NCBI RefSeq assembly: GCF_000247695.1
Contig: NW_004624732.1
Location: 26,306,110 to 26,370,109, forward strand
Length of the DNA stretch: 64,000 nt
Direction: 5' to 3'
Source of the DNA: Heterocephalus glaber
Taxonomy: Eukaryota > Chordata > Mammalia > Rodentia > Bathyergidae
Both the position numbers and the translations under genes were made by a program. Below, piece by piece: positions 31,401 to 42,954 of the stretch (positions within the stretch are counted from its first letter, which is position 1; every line of letters begins with the position of its first letter). Under the pieces are notes generated by a model. That model did no database searches. It had not been told where the DNA came from and was given only the letters and a program-made list of their open reading frames with translations.

Positions 31401-31734
31401 CCTGCCCACCGCTCCAGGTCCGAGGACCAGGAAGCTGAAGAAGAAGAAGAATGAGAAGGAGGACAAGCGGCCGCGGACGGCTTTCACGGCCGAGCAGCTG
31501 CAGAGACTCAAGGCGGAGTTCCAGGCCAACCGCTACATCACCGAACAACGGAGGCAGACCCTGGCCCAGGAGCTCAGCCTCAACGAGTCCCAGATCAAGA
31601 TCTGGTTCCAGAACAAGCGCGCCAAGATCAAGAAAGCCACGGGCATTAAGAACGGCCTGGCGCTGCACCTCATGGCCCAGGGACTGTACAACCACTCTAC
31701 CACGACGGTCCAGGACAAAGACGAGAGCGAGTAG
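27544..31734 (+). CDS. EN1: Engrailed homeobox 1, EN1: coding sequence join(27544..28402, 31418..31734)
   Basis: EN1 encodes a nuclear homeodomain transcription factor, mainly a repressor. In vertebrates it patterns the midbrain-hindbrain boundary, ventral limb ectoderm and ventral spinal interneurons. The two exons give 391 codons plus stop, close to the family (human about 392). Order: Ala/Pro/Ser-rich N-terminus; EH1 motif F-F-I-D-N-I-L at residues 107-113 (Groucho/TLE recruitment); alanine tract 197-218; EH2 W-P-A-W-V-Y at 271-276 (PBX contact); basic EH3 linker; homeodomain 302-361 with W349, F350, Q351, N352 as positions 48-51; engrailed-specific C-terminus [10 protein letters not shown] from 362. 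The ending D-K-D-E-S-E and the N-terminus M-E-E-Q-Q-P-E-P mark EN1 rather than EN2. Start ATG at 27544 has A at -3 and G at +4. No frameshift or lost key residue. Confidence 0.97.
29604..29645 (+). promoter_or_regulatory. EN1: Intronic PBX/MEIS-like site cluster
   Basis: TTGATTGAC (29604-29612), then GTGATTGAG (29629-29637), then CTGTCA (29639-29644, complement TGACAG). TGATTGAC is the PBX half-site pattern and TGACAG the MEIS/PREP one. The flank 29500-29700 also contains 'gttattgacacgtcc'. Candidate intronic enhancer; function not shown. Confidence 0.4.
29712..29734. repeat. (CA)n microsatellite in EN1 intron
   Basis: About eleven CA units followed by CGTGCGC. Confidence 0.9.
31418..31734 (+). 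CDS. EN1: EN1 coding exon 2 with homeodomain
   Basis: Begins GT|CCGAGGACC, completing glycine 287, and runs to TAG at 31732-31734. Encodes the basic linker [10 protein letters not shown], the 60-residue homeodomain and the engrailed tail. Homeodomain R304 and R306 (positions 3 and 5) contact the minor groove in known engrailed structures; Q351 (position 50) and N352 (position 51) read the TAATTA site in the major groove. All are present. Codon use is strongly GC-ending. Confidence 0.97.
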
Positions 31735-32022
31735 CTGCGGCTGCGGGGCCCCGCGGTGGGGCCGCCCGGCCTTCGCCCCGTCCCGGCTTGGCCGCCAGCG
31801 CCTCCGGGCCGGCTGCTGGAGGGAGGGAGCGAGCGGGAAGACAGAGAGACAGAGAAAGAGCGATCCTCGGAACGGATAGTCTCGTTTGAACGAAACAGTT
31901 TTGAAAAGGGAGAAAGACTCGGACAGGTGCTATCAAAAAATATGATCTATTCTCTATTCACAGTGTAAGGGATGAAACTGCGAACTCCTTAAAGCTCTAT
32001 CTAGCCAAACCGCTTACGACCT

Positions 32023-32030
32023 TGTATATA
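32023..32030 (+). promoter_or_regulatory. Pumilio response element-like site
   Basis: TGTATATA matches the PUM consensus UGUANAUA, 290 bases after the EN1 stop codon. Confidence 0.5.
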
Positions 32031-32474
32031 TTTAATTTCAGGTAAGGAAAACAAATATGTGTAGCGATCTCTATTTGCTGGACATTTTTATTAATCTCTT
32101 TTATTATTATTGTTATAATTATTATAATTATTATAATTATTTTATCTTTTATCCCTCTTCCCCGCCTCGCTGCCCCCGGCCCGGTTTCATTTTCGTTGCT
32201 TTTTTTTTTCTTTTGAACGTTTTCGCTTCTCCGGTCACCGCCCCCATCACTGGCCCTCGTTTCTCTGGGACTTTTCTTTGTGTGCGTGAGAGTGTGTTTC
32301 CTTGAGTGCCTGCCCTCGCCTCTCCCCACCTCCCACGACCCTTCTGTCCATCGGTCTGTCTTGCCCCCCTTTCGTTTTCCGGAGACTCCTTGAGAAATAC
32401 GACCCCACAGACTGCGAGACTGAACCGCCGCTACAAGCCAAAGATTTTATTATGTTCAGAAACCTGTAGTCTGA

Positions 32475-32480
32475 AATAAA
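32475..32480 (+). terminator. EN1: EN1 polyadenylation signal AATAAA
   Basis: CTGAAATAAAGTGTACACTG: canonical hexamer followed by a GT-rich segment, as expected for cleavage within about 20-30 bases. It is the first AATAAA after the stop codon. Confidence 0.8.
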
Positions 32481-32499
32481 GTGTACACTGTGCTCATGA

Positions 32500-35400
32500 G
32501 CCGCTGGCAGTCCTCCTCCTTGCGGGCTCGGGAAGGGCATGGGCCCGGGCACGCCGCGGCCCGGCCTCACGCGCACACAGGGCGGAGCGCCCAGGGCGTC
32601 TCCAGCCTAGCCTGGGCCCCACAGGGACAACGAGGGGCAAAGGAGGAGCAGGGAGGCAGAGGCGGCTCAGATTCGGGTTTGGCTCCGGACTGGAGGGTCT
32701 GGCGTAATGCACCTGGTCCGCAATGGCGTTCAAGGGAAACCAAAGGCTGAAAAGCCCAGTCCTGGCTTCGGAAGCTGCACAGGCTGCTGGCTGCCCCCTT
32801 CGCCCTTTCCAGGCTGAGGCTGGCTTTGACATCCTCCAATATTCAACCTGCTTCTGGCGCTGCCTGCCCCTTTCCTTTTCTTTTCTTTCTCCCCGCCCCC
32901 CACCCCCACCCCAGTGTGAGATTTACTAGAGCTTTTTCTCCTCCAAATGCTCAAGGCCTTCTCAGGACTGACAGAAATTGGGCAGCCACACACTAGGGTG
33001 AGAACCTCTGTCTGGGCCTCTCTGCAGCCTGAACTTAATGGAGTGATGCTGTTGGCAGGCAGTGGGTCTAGGTGGCACTCGGAGCCTTGCTGGGCTTGGC
33101 TCTGCACAAAGCTAGGGGAGAAGAAGCTTGAATATTAGGTAAGAGGTAAAGAGTGGCCACTGCTTGGTCTTGCTCTTGGCCTGTAACTCCAGAAGGTGGG
33201 CTTAGGCCTGCTCTTTCTAAGCCGACTCCTCAGCATCTCAACAAAGCCTGGCTTATTGCCTCACTGAGGAAGGAGCACACATAACTCCCTGGGACTGGCA
33301 AGACACCTGGACACCCAGAGGGAAATGTCTGGATTCTTACTGGTGACCCTGAGGCCAATTCTTCCAGACCAGGCACTATGTTCCTCAACATTCAAGAGTT
33401 AGGGGGAAGAAGGGACGTTTCTCCTGGGAGGTATTATTTTCCTTTGTCCAGCTTTGAAATTATATATGAATTTTGCTCCCCCTTTTTTTTGACCTGTGCA
33501 GTATGTGTGCATGTACTTGCATTCCATGTTATATGGCTAGACAGGTAGGTGTCTACACACACACACATCTATGCAATAGTGTGCAGATATTGGTGCATTT
33601 AAGGTCCTACTAGTTTTATGTGTATTCCTGTATGTGTGCATATTGTGCAAGTGGGTGTCGATTTCTCTGTGGTTAGAGTCATAATTGGATGTTTGTGACT
33701 TCACAGTGTGTGTTATGTACTCATTTGTGTTTGCATATTGGAATGTTTGCAGGTGTGTTTTGGGGGGTTGTGCATGCATGGGAGCACTTTTTTTGTGTGT
33801 GCATCTTTCTTGGGTTTCTTTCCAGTTGTAGAATTGATTTTGTGAGAAATGAGGATGGCCAGTCACTCTCTTATTCACTCCTGGCCAGGAAAATGACAGT
33901 CCCAACTCCCAGATCTAAGAAGCTAAGGGCCCCTCCAAGTCCCTACACAGGATTTGGAAACTTCTGGTTGGGTGACCTGGAATGGAGTTAAAGGTACATT
34001 TGGCATTGCTATGGGTCCCCAACTTTACTGCAGCGATTCCCTTTCTTTCATCCCACCATTGTTTTCTTGAGTAATGCCTGCACATAATAGGTGTTTACCC
34101 AACCTGCCTGTGAGTTAGATGAAATTATATGGGTCTTGAAGATGGCTTGGAAGCATGGTTTGCTTTTCTTGGGGAGTGGAACTGGGAATCTTTAAGCCCC
34201 TGCATCCCTTCAAGTTAGGGAGTGTGGGCATTGGGGCGCAGGGTACCTGTCCTCTTGTCTAGCTGCTCAGAACTTCTGTAAGAGTCCTGGCCGTATTTCC
34301 TTCTCCAAGCACATCCAGATATGAGATGGGGGTGTTCAGCTTTACAGAAACCTTACCATTTTGAATGCCTGGATATGGGGCTACCCTTTGTCCTCCCTTT
34401 CCCACTGTGGGTCCTTGGGATAGTTAGAATAGCTAAGCTCTCCAGGACCACCAGATTCTGAGCTGAACACAGGTAATGTGAGCAGCAACCCCAGGAAGGA
34501 TAGCATTCCTTAAGGCTCCGCTCCACTTCTTCCTAGTGATCAAAGCCAGCAAGTGAGGAGGGGTACTTACCTTTCTCCAAAATCATGTTAGCAAAGTATA
34601 GACTTCCAGTGTTTGTTAAGTAATTTGCTTTCTTGCTCATTATCTTTCTCATTATCTTTCAATTGCTGTGGAATTTTCTTCATTGTTCAGCTAAGCAAAC
34701 TGAAGCTCTCAGACCTTAAACATTTTGTCCCTGTCTCTTCCATGCTTGTGCATCTTTAGGTCACTTACACAAAAGTCTGCCCTAGGCCCTGAAGTCATCT
34801 CCAGAATGACTTTCTTATCTTCTATCCCTCCCCTCTTTGAATATTCATTCTTCTTGATTGGGCTGAGAAGAGGGGAAGAGGACTCTGGTCAGACCTTTTC
34901 CTTGCATACTCTCCTCTTTAAAAAAACTGAAAGTGATAATGATCATAAACAAGCATTGATTTCTCTGATTTATGGGGCTGGCTTAGTTTGAGCCACCTGT
35001 GTATTAAAGTCTGGGGCTACGTGGAGAGAAATTCTTGAACACTCCATCACAACTTCCTCATTTTCTGCCTTTCCTGTTTTTCCCCCTTAAAGATTGGATT
35101 AAACCATAAACTTAAATCTTCCTCAGCCTAGAAAGAAATACATACTGGCCAAGTCTAAACAATATTGATCCCTGGCTCTTTCTAAGTGCCAAGGTCTCTG
35201 TTTTCTTCCTGGAAAACCTATTTTCCTGGGTGAGGGTGCTGCTTGTGGATGAGGAAGAAGGATGAGCAAGGAGAAAGTGCTTTGGAAAGAGGATATTTTG
35301 GTATTTGGGCATCTGCTTATGTGTTCAGAGAGCTTACTGTGTATGGTATTTGTTTAAGGGTGGTGTTGATGTATTTATTTAGGCTTGAGAGGTGGAAGTG

Positions 35401-36240
35401 TGTTCTTTGAACATAGGGACCTTGACTGAGAGTAACTGTTCAGTGTTTATGGGTGTATGTATGTGTGCCCAGGTCATAGGCCCCTTAGATGGGGCTGCTC
35501 AGGACACTGAAAGTAGTTAGTCTGCCCGCTCTTTGGCCCCACACTCCCACCTGTCACCTGTAGCAGGGTTTCCAGAGATGAAACCACCTGGGAGAGCACA
35601 GTGCCTTGGACCCTATCCTTCTTCCACTGCCCTCAAGAAAAAAAAAAAAGCCAAAACAAAGGAAAAAGAAAAGCCAAGAAGGCCAGCTGCAGGGGCAGGG
35701 GTGAGCTTCTGCTGACTCCCAGAGGCACAGCAAGCCAAGACCAGGGCTAGCTAGAGAGGGCCTGGCCAGACTTCTGATGCAGTTGGCTGCTGGGGTTCTC
35801 TGGAGTGGCCATCACTTCCTCCATTGGTCGGCACACCTTTTCCATTCTGTGTCCAAGAAAAGCCATTCCTCTGGCTATACAGATAACACATTCTTCTTCC
35901 TCTTCTGCTAGCACATGTGAAAGAGGCTGAAGGCAGAGAGACCATCCATCCCGTGGTCCTCCCTTAGCTTTGCCATGTAGCCTAGGTCCATTTAAGCTGG
36001 ACATGACAGTGAATTTCAAACTGAAGACTTCTCTCAGCCTGGGGGAAGTTGCTCCATCCCTCTTTGATAGACCACAGACCTGTGACCTCTCTCCCACTCT
36101 GATCTCAGAGAGGGTTGCCCTTGCTTGGGGACTTTGGAAAGAGAAATAGCTGGAGGCTCTACTGGCTCCCACACTGCCCTCCCTAAATGTTAGATCAGTC
36201 TTTTAATATAGTCCCGCTGTTGGAGTTGTCCTTGGAAATT
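32500..36240. other. Downstream EN1 flank, no gene recognised
   Basis: Unique sequence. A degenerate TG-rich stretch covers about 33480-33830, which explains the short frames there. A possible MIR lies near 34680-34740. An A-rich run at 35638-35680 produces a lysine-rich frame of no significance. Confidence 0.35.
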
Positions 36241-36264
36241 CTTGATTAAAAAGGATTTTTTTTT

Positions 36265-36350
36265 CCACAGGCAGGGAGCTGAGGTTGGGGGAATTCAGAG
36301 AGGAAAAGTGTCTCACACAACAATGCACAGCAAATGAGAGGCAAAGCCCT
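36265..36350 (+). repeat. Possible MIR fragment
   Basis: 'agctgaggttgggggaattc' then 'agagaggaaaagtgtctcac' and 'gcaaatgagaggcaaagcc' resemble the MIR core. Weak. Confidence 0.35.
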
Positions 36351-38005
36351 CCTCACTCCAGGGCTCAGTGAATCATCAAGTGGGTAGTTGTAATGCGCAT
36401 GCAGCACAATACACACGCAAAAGCATCCACAGAAGCATGCACACACCCATGTGTACATGTGTATACACAAGGAAAAGGCACATCTACAAATATAAGTGGG
36501 TTGATGACAGAATTGTGTTCACAGAAAGCACAGGCACATTGCCGGGGTAGAAGGTTCTGGCGCATATACATTGGCAGGAAATACATATACCGGTGTCAGA
36601 AATGTGCCTGCATGCCCCAGCTGGTAGGCTTCATTCCAGCCAGGGTAGGGGACAGGGCATCATTTCCAGGGCTGGGGACAGATCTGCTTGTCCACCCCTT
36701 TCCATGGATGTCCCCAGAGAGAACTAGGGCTGAGGTAGTGGGTCGGTTGGGGGAGGGGACGTGAGGACTAAGGTCAGGGCAGCCAGCAGAGAGCCAGCGG
36801 AGGCACTCCTTCCTCCTCTCCCCAGGGGCAGGTGGGTCTAGGCAACTTGGCTGGACACAAATCACAGCTATCAGCCTCCCCCTTCAGCGCTGCACACTGT
36901 CCCTGCTCAGCTCTACCTCCTGGGCAGAGCAGGCCCAGGGCAGGTGGGAGCAAACTTCCTAAACAGAATTCTCAGAGAGCTTGGTAAGTTGTGGCCCATT
37001 GAAATATACTCTTTGAGCTTGCTTCTGCGTCCAGCCTTTCCTGTCTGTGGTGCCACTGTGGAAACGAAGAGGGCCCCCTCCACTGTGGAATTCTTCCCGC
37101 ATATACAGGAATGGGTTGCTTTGAGGACATTTAGGAAGATCTCAGGCTGCAGGAATGGAAGAACTCTGGTATGGACCAGTCTGCAGGAAAACAGCGATTT
37201 ACGTTCTGCGGATGTGCAGCACACAACTTATCCTGAAGAGAGAATTTCTATCAACAGCTCTGCCGATCGTGCTCTGGCAGCAGGGGTAGGGTGGGGGATG
37301 AAGTTTGGGACGGAGGATGGGTATAGAGGAGGAGGTGGGCACAAGACTCCCTCTCTTAGTTCTCCTAGGGGATAGGTAGGACATAAGCATGGCACATTTT
37401 AGGGCTACCAGCCACTAGCAGATCCCTCCCTGCTCCTGCCGCCATGCAGGCCAAGGGATGGTGGGGCACAGTCTAGGGTGATGTCGTTCTCCCAGCCTCA
37501 GGATCTGCACTGCAGCAATTCCAGCGTAGGGAGGAGGGAGCCCCCTGTGGGTGAGACGGGGCTTTACCGACCTAGGGTCTCAGCTCAGATGGTCCTCACT
37601 ATTTGAGAGTGGGCTTGAGCTCTGTCAAAGAGCAACCAATTCCTGCAGAAAAACCCTCCGCTCCGCTCTGAGAAAGGCAACAGCGGGAAACCTGACTGCT
37701 AAATCTTTGCGGATGCTTAGAGGCTTCTTCCCCACCGCCCGCCCGCCGGAGGAGAAGCGGCCATTACAGTCTCAACTTCCTCCAGCTGAAGACAATGTAG
37801 ATGCTGAAGAAAAAAGCGGTCCCAGGCCCAGCCTCACCAGGACTGACTTTTCCTTTATTCTTCTCCTTCACCTACAGTTACAGGATTTGTCATTTGTTTG
37901 GCAGAGTGAAGCCAATTAGGAGATGACACTCCAGATATTTCAAATGAATCATAATACAATCACGACTTACTGAGGGCCAACTGCGAACAGCAGCGCTAGA
38001 TTACC
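36350..38005. other. Downstream EN1 flank, no gene recognised
   Basis: Unique sequence without supported exons. The stretch 37840-38000 is AT-richer with a CAATTAGG core and could be regulatory; no firm call. Confidence 0.3.
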
Positions 38006-38009
38006 TCTA

Positions 38010-38110
38010 TTCAATCACACATATTTCTCTGAGTTGGATGTCATCATACCCGTTTCACAGATAAGAAAAGTGAGGTTTGGGGTCATCTTGCTGAGGTCAC
38101 ACCAAACCAC
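38010..38110 (+). repeat. MIR fragment
   Basis: 'ccgtttcacagataagaaaa' followed by 'gtgaggtttggggtcatc' and 'gaggtcacacc' matches the MIR core. Confidence 0.6.
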
Positions 38111-38188
38111 GTTCAAGTTTACACTGTAATTATTGTGTTTCATAAAATACAAGAGTGGTTAGCATTCCAACCACGCAGTATCAAGCCT

Positions 38189-38205
38189 CCCCCCCCCCCC
38201 CCCCC
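38189..38205. repeat. Run of 17 C
   Basis: Homopolymer followed by GCTCCCGCCCC. Length is prone to sequencing error. Confidence 0.9.
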
Positions 38206-41200
38206 GCTCCCGCCCCGTTCTCGACTTTGGCACTTGGTAAGGCGCTAAGGGCTTTTATTCTTTCCCTTATTCTTAATTAGAAGCAGTCCTCAGCGCCTCT
38301 CCAAACCCCTTCCCTCTCAAGCAAGTAAGTAGCTGGGCCGAATTCCTGCTCGGGTACCCCACTCCACGCCTCCCACTCAGGTTCCAGGTTGAGTTCCCAG
38401 GGGAGCCCGATCTTCTTCCAGATTAAGATCATCCCCTCTCCCTACAATCAGCTGCTTCTGCCCTGACACCTTCCTCTCACACCCCAGCACAGGCAGGCTG
38501 CCGGAAACAGCCCTTCACATCCGGGAACCTTCTCTTTTGGCCTTGCTACAGCCCAGCAGGAGTTGCCTGTGCTCCCTGCGGTCCGCGGAGGGCGTTTCGC
38601 ACATGCACTTCCGGTCAGCGCAGCTCGGGCGACAGGCTCGATTATCATTCTCATGGGCTGCCCACGCTCCAGTCGGGGCTAGAGATGGGGCGCTCTGGGG
38701 CTCGGCTGAGGCCTCTGAGTGCCCCCCACCCATGAAACCCCAGATCTGCTGGCCCAGCGTGGGTCGCGGGCACTGCCCTTGCGCACGCAGGGACTCACAG
38801 GGAAAGGCCACCCGCGCCGCCGCGGGGCGCCGGCCTCCGGAACGGCGAGGAGCCGCACTCCGGCTGCAGGCTCAAGCCCCCATCCTTCCTGGTTCTTCCA
38901 AGAGACTTTTTAATTTATTTTTTTTATAACAGTTTCTATTTGTGTCTAGACAGGGGTTCTTTCCTCTGTCGCCCTCAGGGTCTTTTCCTATGGGTTCTCG
39001 GCTCGGCTCTCTCAGTTCCTGCTCATCCTCAGCGCTAAGATTTCCGATTTTGCTTCCTAGGCCGCCCTCCTGCGGCCAGCGTCTTCCGCCCACTCGCTCG
39101 GGCTCGGCCTTCCCTGTGAGAGGTGCCTGGGCGTCCCTTCGGCCGGCTCGCGGTCCTCCCTCTCTCTCCTTAGGTCGCCCGGCCCAGCCTGGAGCTGGCT
39201 CCCCGGGCTGCCTCCGGCCGCCGCTCTGCGGGAGGTCTGGACGCTCTGACCTTCAGCCCCCCGCCCCCCTCCTCCCGCCACTGACACGTGGGGACCAGAG
39301 CTGACCTTGAGGGCGGATGCGCTGACCCCCTGCTCCGTGGTGGGACAGCGCCCTTGCCCTGCCAGTGAGTCGCCTTGCTATCTCAGCTGCACAAACTTGG
39401 CATCGAAGCGGCCAGGCCTGGGGTCAAACAGGAAGGCAGAGGGATGGACCCCAGGACTGCAGAGGCCAGACTTCGTGCTGCTCCACCTTGTCCTGAGAGG
39501 ACAGACAGGCGCGCGCTCTCACACACCACCGGCAGCCCGAACCCCCTCACTGACTTGCCCCGCTGGCTCCCCGCCCTGCCGTCATTGGCGGGCCCTGAGC
39601 CGTCTTACCAGGACTCAGGAGCCAGCCTCTTGGGTGCCTGGCTGGGGAAGACCTGCCCTGGAAGGGCTGTCAACTGAACTTTCCTGGACTAGGTGAGCGC
39701 CTTCCGAAATCTTCACTGTGGGTCCTTTTTTTGGGCGAGAGACACTTGGAGAGAAGCCCTGCCACCTCCTACCCAAATAAAACGACCACCTTCGGGGCGA
39801 CAGGGAGATTTGCCCTTCTGTTTCTTCTTTCCCGGAGGTGTTTGGCCATTTTTCAATGGGATCCGCGGGAGCCCACATTCTCTGTTTACTTAGGATTTCT
39901 TTAAAACTAGTGGAACCAACTTGCCCTCGCTCTTCGCCTTCCCTGGCCGGCTCCCATCAGACCCGAAGAGCTTCCAGAAGGCCACGCGGCGTGAGCACGG
40001 CGGGTGTGAGAGGCCTGGCCTGCCTGGGACGAGTTCTTCCACCGTTTTCCTTGATTTCTGGAGCTCACCCTCTGCAGACTGAGCTCTGGCCTTCACTCTT
40101 GGCCTCCAGACTTCGGTCAGTGGAAGTGCCATCTTTTCAGCAGGCGAAGGTCAACAGGCCTAAGGGGAATAGAGACCCAAGGAGGTTGAATCCAGTTCCA
40201 TACTCACTGGCTTTCCAGTTTATTCTCCAAGACCCCTCGGAGTGCTTCAAAATGAGAAGTGCAGTGCTTGTTGGTTTGGAGACTGGTATGGAATTGAGAG
40301 ACCTGGCTGTCTCGTGAAGGGAGGAGGGGAGAGAATGAACCGATAACCACCCCCTCCCCTGCTAAATTTAGCCCAAAGTGGGCGAAGATCCGTTCTGGCA
40401 ATGAACTAATCTTGCACTTTCCGTCGGGGCAGGACCCGAGGATGGGGAAGAGAGGCACAGAGACTACTGTGCGCCCCCGCGTGCAAATTTTGGCTGTAAA
40501 CAGAACCAGTCACCTGGAGAAAGAAACCAAAGATGGTCTGGGTTCCTCGGAGGCACATTGACTGAGGCCCTGAGGTTCCTGTGTGCAATGCGGGCCTCCA
40601 GTCCTAGGAAGAAGCTGCTGCTGCCCCAATCCTGGCCTTGACTAGGGCCAAACCTCCCGCAAACCTGCCGCGCTTCTCCCACCTTTCGAGCCCTAGACTC
40701 ACCTAACTCTTCAACTCTCCCCAGAGAGAGTTGTTAGAATCCCCCTTCTCTCCGGGGCCCCTAAGAGAGCTGTCTGGCATTTGGCTTTGGCTACCAAACC
40801 CAGCAAGTCCACCCCCACTCCTCAAGGGTGCTGTGGCCCTCTAGCTTGGAGGGATGGTGTAGGGACCTCTTCTTCCCTAAAGACCCTCCAGTGCCAGTGC
40901 TGATGATCATTACTTTAAATTAAAAGTCCTCCTTTCCATCTAAGCCTCAACTTAGTTTCAGAGAATGAAGCGTGAAAGCTCTTTTATGGAGATTACGGAT
41001 GCTTCATTTATTCCCGCAAATGGCAAACACGGCCCGGGAAGGACCGAGCGAGCGAGCTCCTTGTCTCGGATCCTTAGCCGTCTCCGTGTTCACAAGCTCA
41101 CTTGGCTGTGAGTTGTGGCTGGGGAAAGCCCTAGCGCTGGGCTTCCCCGGGGAAGAGGATTCACATTTGCTGGGGCTGAGAAAGTACTCAGTGCATGTAG

Positions 41201-42861
41201 CTCCAGACTTCCCAACCTGAGAGCAGAGGGATTCCGGACCAGGGAAAGTGGGATATGTGTGTATGTTTGTGTGTGTGCGTGTGTGTGTCCAGCTTTAGCT
41301 CTGAGGACCCCTGAGGTGTAATGTTTGTGTGAGTGGGAAATTTTAGTCATTCTCACTCCAAACCCACCCTATTTATGGTGGAAACCAGTGGAGCTTTTGC
41401 TGCACTCTGAGGAGTACCACCTCCAGACTTTGTCCAGGATCCCATTCCAAACCTACGCCAGCCCCTGCAGCCTTCTCCATGCTTGGGCAGGAGGCTGTGT
41501 CCACTGTGAGGGCTTTGGAGTACCTTTTTTTTTTTGCATGTCTTTCCAAAATAAAACTCAGGTACACACACACCACATCCAAGGGCAACCCCACTGCCCC
41601 CCCGCCCAAGGGCTGGACAGTTTGGAAATGGATGCAGAGCCTCTGAACCTTTGCCATGTAGAAAACTCACCTTGTGACCTGGTGGCTGTCTCCTGGACAA
41701 TCAGGGGTGCTTTGACCATTTCACAAGGGGCAGTTGGAAGTAACATGGCCTCGGGAGAAAAACAACAGAGGCTTTTTATTCTTTTGAGGCACAGCAGAGG
41801 AGTTTGAAGAAGAGAAAGTAGAAGCCTCCATGGGAGAATTTCCTGAGTTCAGCCTCAAATTCCTTTGTGACACTGTGTTATTAACTCCAATGCAGTGGTG
41901 TCTCCACATTCCAGCCACTTCACTCTGGAAGCCTCCGTAACACAAAAGATAGTGTTGGAGGGAAGATAACCAGAAGGGGCCAGCAGCCCTCCTTCCTCAC
42001 CTTTCCCAGCTCAGAGGTTGCAGGGGAGCTGGACACACTGCTTTTGCTTTAAAGCAGTTGGCTTATCCTAAGGAGACATCTTGAGAATCGAGTATGGGTG
42101 TTGGAGGGTGGGGTCCACATGGACCAGGTTGAAAAGGATGCAATTGGCCCGGTGGTGACTTTGACTATAGCTTGGAAGAAAGTTGGGTCTGTTTAGTTGC
42201 CCTCGATACCCTTAATAGACACAATGGCTTTACCACAAATGTCCTCAGTGGCTAAGAGGGGCAGTCTGAAATGTCTTTGGGAGCAAGATGTCCCCATCGA
42301 GCTTGGCGAGGTCTCACTGGTGCTATGAGGGAAGGCGAGGGTGGCCAAGTATGTGTGTGGGGTTGCGACATGAAGTACATGTGAACACTTAGCACCAAGC
42401 TGTAAATGGAGGATGCTGTCCCAAACAGTTGCCCACTTTCACCAATTACTCAGTCATTTTGATGTGAAAGCAAGTATCACATGCTTTCTTGCCCATTCTG
42501 GATTAATGGCCTGCAAAATTAAATGAGGAGAGGGCTACAGAGAGAGTTGGGGCATTCAGAAGTACTCAGTCCTTCTTTCATATTTTAGATGATATTCTAC
42601 CCTCCTCCCTTACTGAATGCTGGAGGTGGAGGTCAGTTGAGTTGAAAACCAAGCAAAAACTTTTCCTTAGTGGACAGAGGTTGGATTTTAGTGATTACCA
42701 ACATCCCAAGGAAAATCTTTGTATCCTCATCAGTTGTTCAGTCAATTAGCCTGTCCTAATCCAAGTGTGTGTTAATACTGGCACAGGCACCTGTGGGGTT
42801 GATACCTGCTGTGACAGTTGCCTCTGTGGTATGGCATGGCTCAGTCACTCAGGGAGCCAAA
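38206..42861. other. GC-rich block then mixed flank, no gene recognised
   Basis: 38.45-39.7 kb is CpG-rich with overlapping frames on both strands and could be a distal CpG island or the promoter of an unannotated non-coding transcript; no exon structure is visible. 40-42.8 kb is unique, with a TG-rich stretch at 41256-41290. No SINE or L1 was recognised. Confidence 0.35.
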
Positions 42862-42954
42862 TTTTTTTTTTTTTTTTCGGTACCTGGGATTGAACTCAGG
42901 GTCTTGTGCTTTTGAGTCAGATGGCAGCACCACTGAGCTAAGTCCCTGACCCTG
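42862..42954 (-). mobile_element. ID-type SINE
   Basis: A T-run (42862-42877, its A tail) is followed by the complement of an ID B box ('gggattgaactc') and A box ('accactgagctaa'). GCCAAAT flanks both sides (about 42855 and 42953). First recognisable SINE downstream of EN1. Confidence 0.85.

Larger units (their letters stand above)
28403..31417 (+). other. EN1: EN1 intron 1
   Basis: 3015 bases, GTGAGT donor and a CCACCGCTCCAG acceptor behind a C-rich pyrimidine tract. Contains a (CA)n repeat at 29712-29734, a run of 11 G at 30911-30921, a candidate PBX/MEIS cluster near 29604-29645, and no recognisable young transposon. The frame upstream of exon 2 is open back to an ATG at 31036, most likely by chance. 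Confidence 0.9.
31735..32500 (+). other. EN1: EN1 3' UTR
   Basis: Runs from the stop to just after the poly(A) signal. The first 100 bases are GC-rich, then AU-rich. Includes a Pumilio-type site TGTATATA (32023-32030) and a strongly AU-rich tandem tract at about 32098-32150 (ATAATTATT units). No miRNA site was assigned. Confidence 0.75.

Noticed and set aside
31036..31417. Open frame continuing upstream of EN1 exon 2 to an ATG
   Set aside because: A good acceptor (CTCCAG) precedes GTCCGAGG exactly where EN1 exon 2 starts, and the upstream peptide does not resemble engrailed. An alternative first exon is possible but unsupported.
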